A stretch of DNA of 49,725 nucleotides, taken from assembly GCA_913055895.1 (NCBI GenBank), contig CAJXLE010000004.1, positions 1 through 49,725 on the forward strand. The letters are read 5' to 3'. This document shows, piece by piece, positions 43,699 to 49,725 of the stretch. Origin of the DNA: an uncultured Bacteroidota bacterium (GTDB lineage Bacteria; Bacteroidota; Bacteroidia; Bacteroidales; UBA12077). The translations under genes were made by a program, and so were the position numbers. The notes under the pieces were generated by a model. The model saw nothing but the letters and a program-made list of their open reading frames with translations. It did not search any database and was not told the origin of the DNA. How positions within the stretch are numbered: position 1 is the first letter of the stretch; the number at the start of each line of letters is the position of its first letter.

Positions 43699-45420
43699 TT
43701 AGGATTCAAGCCATTGTTTGACCTCATCCAGGCTGGGGTTGGTCAGTCCCAGCTGGTGCTTCTTATTGATGCCGCATATCTCATTGTGGAGCTTACCGGG
43801 TTTGGCCCCCCTGAGTTTATCTACCGTGGTGTAACCCGATTTTTGGATCACGGGTATCCACTCTTCAGGAATGCCCATCTCCTTGAATTTTTGATGGTTG
43901 TCGGGCTGTGGTTTTTTCTCAGGCCGCATCTGGGGGAAGAAAAGCACATCCTGGATGGAATGGGCGTTGGTCATGATCATGGTAAGCCGGTCGATGCCAA
44001 TACCCAGCCCGGCAGTAGGGGGCATGCCATGCTCGATGGCCCTGAGAAAATCCTCGTCCATCATCATGGCTTCCTCGTCGCCTCTTTGTCCCAGCATGAG
44101 CTGTTGTTCGAACCGCTCCCTCTGGTCGACCGGGTCATTCAGCTCTGAATAAGCATTGCAGATCTCTTTCCCGTTGACAATGGCTTCAAAGCGCTCTACC
44201 AGTCCCTCCTGTGAGCGGTGCTTTTTGGCCAGGGGCGACATCTCGATGGGGTAATCGGTGATGAAGGTGGGTTGGATGAGCCTGGGCTCTACCTTTTCGC
44301 CGAATATCTCGTCGATAAGTTTGCCCTTGCCCATGCTGTCGTCGACCTCAATGTCGAGGCTGCGTGCGGTTTCAGTCAGCTGCTGCTCGTCCATCGCCGA
44401 GATGTCAATGCCCGTGAAAGCTTCTATGGCTTCGAACATGGTGTAACGTTTCCAGGGACGTTTGAAATCGACCAGGTTTTCGCCCACCTGTATGCGGGTG
44501 GTTTGGTGCAGGTCGAGGGTGATGCGCTCGATCATCTCCTCCACCGCATCCATCATCCAGTTGTAGTCTTTGTAGGCTACATACAGCTCCATCTGGGTGA
44601 ACTCGGGGTTGTGGTAACGGTCCATGCCCTCGTTGCGGAAATCCTTAGCAAACTCGAAGACTCCTTCAAAGCCCCCGACAATGAGCCTCTTGAGATACAG
44701 CTCGTTGGCGATGCGCAGGTACAGTGTCTGATCCAGTTTGTTGTGGTGGGTTTTGAAAGGCCTGGCTGCTGCACCTCCATAGATGGGCTGAAGGATGGGC
44801 GTCTCCACCTCCAGGTAGCCCTGTTCGTTCAAAAATGAGCGCATCGACTGGATCAGGCGTGTGCGCTGGATGAACACATCCTTGCTCGACTGGTTGACAA
44901 TAAGGTCGAGGTAACGCTGTCGGTAACGCTGCTCGGGATCGGTGAAGGCATCATAAACCTGGCCGTCTTTTTCCTTGACGATGGGCAGGGGTTTGAGTGA
45001 TTTGCTCAGGACCATGAACTCCTCTACGTTGATGGAGATCTCTCCAACCTTCGTCTTGAAAATACTCCCCTTCACACCTATGATGTCGCCGATGTCGAGC
45101 AGTTTCTTGAAGACTTTGTTGTAATATGTCTTGTCTTCCCCGGGACAAATGTTGTCGCGTTTGACGTATATCTGTATCCGGCCTTTCTCGTCCTGAAGCT
45201 CTGCAAAAGATGCATTGCCCATCACCCGCCTGTTCATCATTCGGCCTGCCAGGCTCACCGACCGGAAGTTGCCCTTCTCCTCATCATAGTGCTCCAGGAT
45301 TTCGGTGGTGGTGGTGTTGACCTCATAACCCTCCGCCGGATAGGGATCGATGTTGAGCTTTCTGAGTTCTTCCAGTGAATTCCTTCTTTGTCGTTCTTGC
45401 TCACTTAGTTCTGACAACAT
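43699..45420 (-). CDS. lysS: Lysyl-tRNA synthetase (class II)
   Basis: Charges tRNA-Lys. 573 residues: an N-terminal OB-fold anticodon-binding domain ('[31 protein letters not shown]'), then the class II core with motif 2 ('[18 protein letters not shown]') and motif 3 ('[12 protein letters not shown]'). An extra ~65-residue C-terminal helical extension ('[30 protein letters not shown]') is typical of Bacteroidota. Start 45420 is chosen over 45471 because the family begins there, an AGGAG precedes it, and the TATCTTTG promoter lies between the two candidates. First gene of lysS-gpsA-pgi. Confidence 0.95.
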   Translation of the reverse strand: MLSELSEQERQRRNSLEELRKLNIDPYPAEGYEVNTTTTEILEHYDEEKGNFRSVSLAGRMMNRRVMGNASFAELQDEKGRIQIYVKRDNICPGEDKTYYNKVFKKLLDIGDIIGVKGSIFKTKVGEISINVEEFMVLSKSLKPLPIVKEKDGQVYDAFTDPEQRYRQRYLDLIVNQSSKDVFIQRTRLIQSMRSFLNEQGYLEVETPILQPIYGGAAARPFKTHHNKLDQTLYLRIANELYLKRLIVGGFEGVFEFAKDFRNEGMDRYHNPEFTQMELYVAYKDYNWMMDAVEEMIERITLDLHQTTRIQVGENLVDFKRPWKRYTMFEAIEAFTGIDISAMDEQQLTETARSLDIEVDDSMGKGKLIDEIFGEKVEPRLIQPTFITDYPIEMSPLAKKHRSQEGLVERFEAIVNGKEICNAYSELNDPVDQRERFEQQLMLGQRGDEEAMMMDEDFLRAIEHGMPPTAGLGIGIDRLTMIMTNAHSIQDVLFFPQMRPEKKPQPDNHQKFKEMGIPEEWIPVIQKSGYTTVDKLRGAKPGKLHNEICGINKKHQLGLTNPSLDEVKQWLES

Positions 45421-45448
45421 AATCTCCTGATTTTTTAACAAATTTTTG

Positions 45449-45456
45449 CAAAGATA
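45449..45456 (-). promoter_or_regulatory. -7 promoter element of lysS
   Basis: TATCTTTG on the minus strand is an exact TAnnTTTG match, ending 28 bases before the lysS ATG at 45420. No convincing -33 TTTG was found. It supports the shorter lysS start and suggests lysS is not only read through from the fetAB genes. Confidence 0.45.
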
Positions 45457-45487
45457 GAATTTTTCATGCAATTCGGCATAGAACTGA

Positions 45488-46291
45488 TTATCCCATGTGG
45501 TTATTCTTTAGAACCCCTTTTTTCATATTACCCAGGCCATCAAAAACCAGGCGGTTGGCCAGGGTGATGGTCAGCACCACGCTGAGCAGGGTGGCCACAA
45601 AGATGGTGAGCATCAGCATCACCTGGTATTTGATGGCCACTTCCGGAGAGGAACCCCCCAGTATCTGGCCGGTCATCATGCCCGGCAGGGATATCAGGCC
45701 GATAACCGTGATGCTTGCTATCAGGGGGTTGAAGGCTGTTTTCAGGGCCTCGCGCATGAAGGGTCGCAGCGCTTCACTCCGGCTGGCTCCGTTGGCCAGG
45801 TAATAACGGTAACGTATCTTCTCATGGTGCAGCTTCTGGTAAAAAGTGTTGAGACCAAGAACGTTCGTCTTCAAGCAGTTGCCAAGCAATATCCCGCTGA
45901 TGGGTATGAAATACCGTGCATCGAAAAAGTAGTCCAGTTCGATGATCAGGCCAATGAAATAGGCATCGATCAGGGCCAGGCTGACGACCAGGGAGGTGAT
46001 CAGGGGAATGATGAAAAAACGCCGGGCAAGATAGGCCCTTCTTATGATGGTGAAGGCTGCGATCAGCACCATTGCGATCCACCACAAGGCATTGATCCAG
46101 GGGTTGTTGTATTCGAAGAGCACTTCCAGGTAAAGGCCCACTACAAAGAGTTGAAGGGTCATCCTGCCCACTGCAATGAGGCTGTCTTTGACCAGTCCCG
46201 TTTTGAAATGGTAAAAGATGGCAACAGGTACCAGTATCAAAAGATATCCTATGAAAAGGTTCAGGTAGCCTATGTCAAGTGTTTGTTGCAT
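45488..46291 (-). CDS. fetB: ABC transporter permease, FetB/UPF0014 type
   Basis: This 267-residue inner-membrane protein has seven or so membrane segments and the family motif '[39 protein letters not shown]'. FetAB of E. coli is linked to iron export and oxidative-stress resistance. The frame extends to 46435, but the first 48 residues are Arg/Ser/Thr-rich shadow of the ATPase gene. Met at 46291 overlaps that gene's end by 17 bases, typical of coupling. Permease call is firm; the exported substrate is inferred from the family. Confidence 0.88.
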   Translation of the reverse strand: MQQTLDIGYLNLFIGYLLILVPVAIFYHFKTGLVKDSLIAVGRMTLQLFVVGLYLEVLFEYNNPWINALWWIAMVLIAAFTIIRRAYLARRFFIIPLITSLVVSLALIDAYFIGLIIELDYFFDARYFIPISGILLGNCLKTNVLGLNTFYQKLHHEKIRYRYYLANGASRSEALRPFMREALKTAFNPLIASITVIGLISLPGMMTGQILGGSSPEVAIKYQVMLMLTIFVATLLSVVLTITLANRLVFDGLGNMKKGVLKNNHMG

Positions 46292-46925
46292 GTTCGTCCA
46301 GGTTGTAGATTCTGTCCGAGTGGTCTGTCCAGCTTTGGTTGTGCGAGGTGGACAGGACGCTGCCCCCGTTCTCCCCGAAGACCAGGGAGACCAGTCGACC
46401 GATCGATTTGCTGTCGAGCGAGGCAGTCGGCTCATCGAGGATCATCAGGGGTTTATCAAGCAGTAAGGCTGAAGCTATGGCAATGCGTTGTTTCTGGCCT
46501 CCCGATATCTCGTCCAGGTTCTTCTCCAGGATGGCCGCAGGCAATCCCAGAGCATCCAGGGTCCTCTCCACGGTAGGCCTGCCCGGACGATGCTGCCTGT
46601 TTTGCCGGAAAGAAAAAGGCATGTAAAAAAGTTCCCGCGCCGTTTGGAGGGGCAGGTGCAATTCCTGGGGAACAAAGGCGATTTGTGAGCGGATGTATTC
46701 TATGTTTTCGCAATGAAGGGGACGATCCAGTACCTTCACCGAACCCGAGACAAAAGGAATGAAGCCCAGTACCAGGTGAACAAGGGTGGTCTTGCCGGTG
46801 CCCGACTCGCCGGCCAGTGTCACCTTCTCACCTTTGCCCACATGCATGCTGAAACCATCATAAAGCCATTTACCGTCAAAATGCAGGCTCAAATCGTTTA
46901 TTTCTATTGTGTCTGACATTCCCAT
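46275..46925 (-). CDS. fetA: ABC transporter ATP-binding protein, FetA type
   Basis: This 216-residue ATPase pairs with the FetB-type permease whose start it overlaps. Walker A is GESGTGKTT (39-47), the Q-loop 'FVPQELHLP', signature 'EISGGQKQRIAIA', Walker B 'PLMILDEPTASLD' and the switch His in 'STSHNQSWTD' are all complete. Met3 (46919) is an equally good start. The gene is divergent from the acyltransferase gene, 116 bases away. Confidence 0.87.
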   Translation of the reverse strand: MGMSDTIEINDLSLHFDGKWLYDGFSMHVGKGEKVTLAGESGTGKTTLVHLVLGFIPFVSGSVKVLDRPLHCENIEYIRSQIAFVPQELHLPLQTARELFYMPFSFRQNRQHRPGRPTVERTLDALGLPAAILEKNLDEISGGQKQRIAIASALLLDKPLMILDEPTASLDSKSIGRLVSLVFGENGGSVLSTSHNQSWTDHSDRIYNLDEHATNT

Positions 46926-47041
46926 TGATGATTCGGGATTTGAACAATTCTTTTTTAATTTGCAGATTGAATGTAAGGATGCATTTTCTTGTTCAAAGCT
47001 AAGGATAATCTCTCAAATCGGAGACAACCACCCGGAAAATA

Positions 47042-47773
47042 ATGTTTATGATAAGAAATATTTTACTCGGACTGTATTTTTGGATACTGATGGTGTTGAC
47101 CATTATCGTGTACCTGCCTTATCTACTTCTCCGGCTGATTTCTGAAACGGCAACCAACAGGTACCTGCGTTTTTTTATTCGTGGCTGGTCACGGCATATC
47201 CTGTCTGTGGCCGGTGTTAAGATTGATGTGCAGGGGTTGGATAACCTCCCCGCCACCAGGAAACTGGCTGTTGTGAGCAACCACCAGAGCTATTTTGATA
47301 TTCCTGTTCTGATAGTCGTTATGCCTTTCTTGTTGGGGTTTGTGGCCAAAAAGGAGCTGGGCAGGATTCCCATCGTGAATTTATGGATGGGCGCCATGGG
47401 ATGCGTGTTGATCGACCGCAAGCAGCCCGGCCATTCGCTGGAAAAAATTCGCAGCAGGTTCGCAAAAGCAGAGAAAGGTTACCCGGTGGTGCTTTTTCCC
47501 GAGGGGACCAGGAGCCGCGGGGCATGTATGGGGCGTTTCAAGACCGGGAGCCTGCAGATGCTTTTCTCTTCCGATCTGCAGATTGTACCGGTTTCCATCA
47601 GTGGCAGCTACCGTCTGCTGGAAGAGCACAACACATTGAAGAAGGGCACCGTCCGGGTTACCATCCATCCTCCCGTCACCGGGCATAAGGAGGATGAAAA
47701 AAATCCCAAGGAGCTGGTAGAGCAGCTGCGTCAAACCATCCGAAGTGGTCTCGACCTGGAAGAAGGCCTGTGA
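47042..47773 (+). CDS. plsC: 1-acyl-sn-glycerol-3-phosphate acyltransferase (PlsC family)
   Basis: Adds the second acyl chain to make phosphatidate, or a related lyso-lipid acylation, at the inner membrane. The acyltransferase motif H81-x4-D86 is seen in 'NHQSYFDIPV', and 'FPEGTRSRG' is the glycerol-phosphate site (about 153-161). One or two N-terminal membrane segments (residues 6-33) anchor it. 243 residues is standard. A second ATG two codons on is possible. Convergent with the large outer-membrane protein gene, 14 bases between stops. Confidence 0.9.
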   Translation: MFMIRNILLGLYFWILMVLTIIVYLPYLLLRLISETATNRYLRFFIRGWSRHILSVAGVKIDVQGLDNLPATRKLAVVSNHQSYFDIPVLIVVMPFLLGFVAKKELGRIPIVNLWMGAMGCVLIDRKQPGHSLEKIRSRFAKAEKGYPVVLFPEGTRSRGACMGRFKTGSLQMLFSSDLQIVPVSISGSYRLLEEHNTLKKGTVRVTIHPPVTGHKEDEKNPKELVEQLRQTIRSGLDLEEGL

Positions 47774-47787
47774 TGGGATGTTACCGT

Positions 47788-49725
47788 TCAGAAGTTGGCG
47801 CGCAATTCCACCTGCCCGGTATGGATGGTCTTGTGGCCATGCGAAGAACGTCCTGAGTAGTTCAGGTTTAGGTCGAGGTTCTGGTAAAGCTCTTTCTGCA
47901 GGATGATGTTCCAGGTAGCGTTGTTGCCGGGTTTGAGACCGCGAAGCATCTGGTAGGCCACCGGTGTGTTTGTTTCGGCGTCATAATCAAAGCGTATGTA
48001 GCTGACCTTGCCCCGGATGCGGAATTTTTCCACCCTGCTCACCTGCATCTCAAGGTTGAACCTGTGTTGCAGGGCTTTCTCCGGTCCCTGTATGTTGTTT
48101 TTATCGGCCAGTTCATACCCAGCCTCCATACGCAGGGAGGAGGAAGGATGGTACCGCAGCGACAGGGATTCTTCCAGCTTATGAATCCGGTAGTTTTTGT
48201 TCTCGAAAAACTCACTCGTGTGGCTTTCTTCGGAATAGGCGACCTTATTGAGCAGCGTCAGCCCCGGTTGTATGTTCCATGTCAGATGCACCCCGTGCTT
48301 TTGGTTTTCCGTCATGTCGGTGCCGTTCATCAGGAGCGACTTGTTGCGGCTCGCCAGGTAGATGTAGTCGAGGTGGTAACTGCCGCTGCCTTTGTTGAAG
48401 GAAAGGGTGTTTCGCAGGTTGGAGCTCAGGGAGAGGACCCCGGCATCATCAATGGAATAGGCAAAAGGGTTGAGGTTTTTCCAGAAATGATCCTGCTGGT
48501 TTTTCCTGCGTATGCGGTAGGCCAGCTTGTTGGAGAAACGTGAGAGGAAACGGGCAATGTTGCCCGTATCTTTTATGGCATGGGCAGGATCCAGGTGGAG
48601 CGTTTGATTGAAGGCATGGGTGTGGGTTTTGTAATATTCACCCGAAGGCCTGTATACACGGAGAAAGTCGGCCTGGTCGCGAAAACGTGCTTTCTCAAAT
48701 TCATCCAGCTCTTTGATGCCATTGTCGTTGTAGTCCGACCAGGTGTATACCCCCTGCCCGTCGGGCACTTCGATGTAGGTGAACTCTTTTCTGGGCTCCA
48801 GTCCGGCCCCTATCTCCAAATTGGTGGAGGTACGCAGAGCGTTGCTGAGAAGGCGCATGCTGTGTTCTATGCGACCGATCAGGTGGTCTTCGGGTTTGAC
48901 TTGCGTCAGGCTGGTGTCGGGTATCTTGAGTTTTCTGTAAGTGACACGCGCCGAAAGCCGGTTGTTCTCAAGGGAATGTATCTTCAGACCTATGTTCAGA
49001 TCCTGCCCCCGGCTGACGGGAGTTAGATGACCACGATGGGGCTGCTGGTCCGTGCGGTACTGGTAGTTGATGAAGTACTGGTTTTTCAGGGAGTCGGGAC
49101 TTTTCAGGTAGACTTTCCATTCGTTGAAGGAAAAGCTCTCTCCTGTCAGCGTGTCGGCCTGCCACCTGTTGTATTCGGCATTGTTGTTTACTCCTGCCAC
49201 CAGGTGGGGGAAATGTTTGCTGGCATGGGCCTGGTAGCGCAAAAAACGGGTATGGGTGCGCTCACCCCGGGTCTCCAGAAAATTGCCATCCAGGTCCAGG
49301 TGGTAGGACTGCCACTGCAGGTTCGTGGTCAGGTGGTTCCTGTATCCGCGGTACCCGCTTTTGTAATTGAGGTATTCAAAACGGTAGCGCGAGCGGCCTG
49401 CACGATGGTGTCGGTACTGAACAGAACCGGAAATCATGTTTTCATGCCCGCCCACCTCTCTGTTCCGTAAGTTCCAGTCTCTTTCATATTCCACAGCCCG
49501 GAACCTTTCCACCGATGAGAAATTCTTATGGACACCCCGGTAGGAGAGTGAAGTGGATATTTTTGAGCGGGAAGTGTCGGTCACCAGGAATTGTTTGTGC
49601 AGGTCAAAATGCAGGGCATAGCCTTTGTTGTCGGACTGGTCGAGGCTGGAGAAAGTGTTCAGGTCGTTGTTGGACATGGCCAGCTCGAAAGAAGAGCTGA
49701 GGGTGGGTGTGAGGCTGCCCGACCC
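47788..49725 (-). CDS. Large outer-membrane beta-rich protein, C-terminal part (truncated by window edge)
   Basis: The frame is open to the right edge, so the Met at 49677 is internal and the N-terminus lies outside. At least 645 residues are visible: aromatic-rich alternating strands ('YRYRFEYLNYKSGYRG', 'YHLDLDGNF', 'NQYFINYQYRT') and a terminal Phe as in outer-membrane barrels. A 'VYTWSDYNDNGIKELDEFE' segment (47% of the way in) is an EF-hand-like DxNxNGxxxxxE loop. It also resembles a recurrent motif in very large Bacteroidota surface proteins. Function is unknown; secretion or adhesion is possible. Confidence 0.75.
   Translation of the reverse strand, partial: GSGSLTPTLSSSFELAMSNNDLNTFSSLDQSDNKGYALHFDLHKQFLVTDTSRSKISTSLSYRGVHKNFSSVERFRAVEYERDWNLRNREVGGHENMISGSVQYRHHRAGRSRYRFEYLNYKSGYRGYRNHLTTNLQWQSYHLDLDGNFLETRGERTHTRFLRYQAHASKHFPHLVAGVNNNAEYNRWQADTLTGESFSFNEWKVYLKSPDSLKNQYFINYQYRTDQQPHRGHLTPVSRGQDLNIGLKIHSLENNRLSARVTYRKLKIPDTSLTQVKPEDHLIGRIEHSMRLLSNALRTSTNLEIGAGLEPRKEFTYIEVPDGQGVYTWSDYNDNGIKELDEFEKARFRDQADFLRVYRPSGEYYKTHTHAFNQTLHLDPAHAIKDTGNIARFLSRFSNKLAYRIRRKNQQDHFWKNLNPFAYSIDDAGVLSLSSNLRNTLSFNKGSGSYHLDYIYLASRNKSLLMNGTDMTENQKHGVHLTWNIQPGLTLLNKVAYSEESHTSEFFENKNYRIHKLEESLSLRYHPSSSLRMEAGYELADKNNIQGPEKALQHRFNLEMQVSRVEKFRIRGKVSYIRFDYDAETNTPVAYQMLRGLKPGNNATWNIILQKELYQNLDLNLNYSGRSSHGHKTIHTGQVELRANF

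Noticed and set aside
46292-46435. N-terminal extension of FetB
   Set aside because: Arg/Ser/Thr-rich translation is a shadow of the overlapping ATPase gene; the family starts at Met 46291.
1-49725. CRISPR array, anti-phage system, integrase or intact insertion sequence
   Set aside because: No regularly spaced repeats, Cas, restriction, toxin or transposase-like protein was recognised on either strand.

Overview
The window reads as a chromosomal segment of an anaerobic Bacteroidota (Bacteroidales/Marinilabiliales-like). Supporting signs are an S46 dipeptidyl-peptidase, an outer-membrane beta-barrel receptor with an N-terminal carboxypeptidase-regulatory-like domain, a lysyl-tRNA synthetase with a C-terminal extension, the gene order lysS-gpsA-pgi, a short-chain-type threonine dehydrogenase, few Shine-Dalgarno sequences and several promoter-like TAnnTTTG elements. 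Oxygen-independent or oxygen-sensitive enzymes (class I-type hybrid cluster protein, B12-dependent ribonucleotide reductase, a ferredoxin-like partner) point to anaerobic life. No tRNA, rRNA, CRISPR array, phage or intact insertion sequence was seen. This is mostly core chromosome with some accessory catabolic and envelope genes.

Layout. 1-3.6 kb: end of an EamA transporter, a DUF72 protein divergent from NAD synthetase, a NUDIX hydrolase and a lipoprotein. 3.6-4.2 kb: a non-coding stretch with degenerate repeats, then a palindrome and a promoter. 4.2-7.2 kb: an Fe-S protein, hybrid cluster protein (hcp), a tandem-repeat hairpin and a cupin. 7.2-13.1 kb: ZIP transporter, RNase HI, S46 peptidase, rlmN and a secreted hypothetical protein. 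13.3-20.3 kb: a membrane-anchored MutS-like ATPase, both topoisomerase IV subunits and shikimate kinase. 20.4-23.3 kb: a leader able to form five stem-loops, then the class II ribonucleotide reductase and a strong terminator. 23.5-27.4 kb: a lipid/polysaccharide flippase and the divergent threonine-to-glycine pair kbl/tdh. 27.4-30.9 kb: two predicted exported zinc peptidases and a small lipoprotein. 31.1-36.9 kb: a methyltransferase overlapping a haloalkane-dehalogenase-like hydrolase, tandem aldo/keto reductases, a short-chain dehydrogenase and a two-domain VOC protein. 37.2-41.3 kb: a LETM1-like protein, an outer-membrane receptor and a TPR-like protein. 41.3-49.7 kb: pgi, gpsA, lysS, a FetAB-type ABC transporter, an acyltransferase and the C-terminal part of a large outer-membrane protein cut by the right edge.

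How the genes work together. The Fe-S protein and Hcp probably form a nitrosative-stress or redox unit behind one promoter with a palindromic site upstream. kbl and tdh carry out two-step threonine catabolism. The S46 peptidase, the HEXXH protein and the M14 carboxypeptidase suggest growth on peptides. ParE and ParC form one enzyme. The clearest candidates for something undescribed are the multi-hairpin leader of the ribonucleotide reductase gene, the membrane-embedded MutS-family ATPase, the secreted HEXXH protein family, and a dehalogenase with a complete catalytic pentad in an apparent anaerobe.
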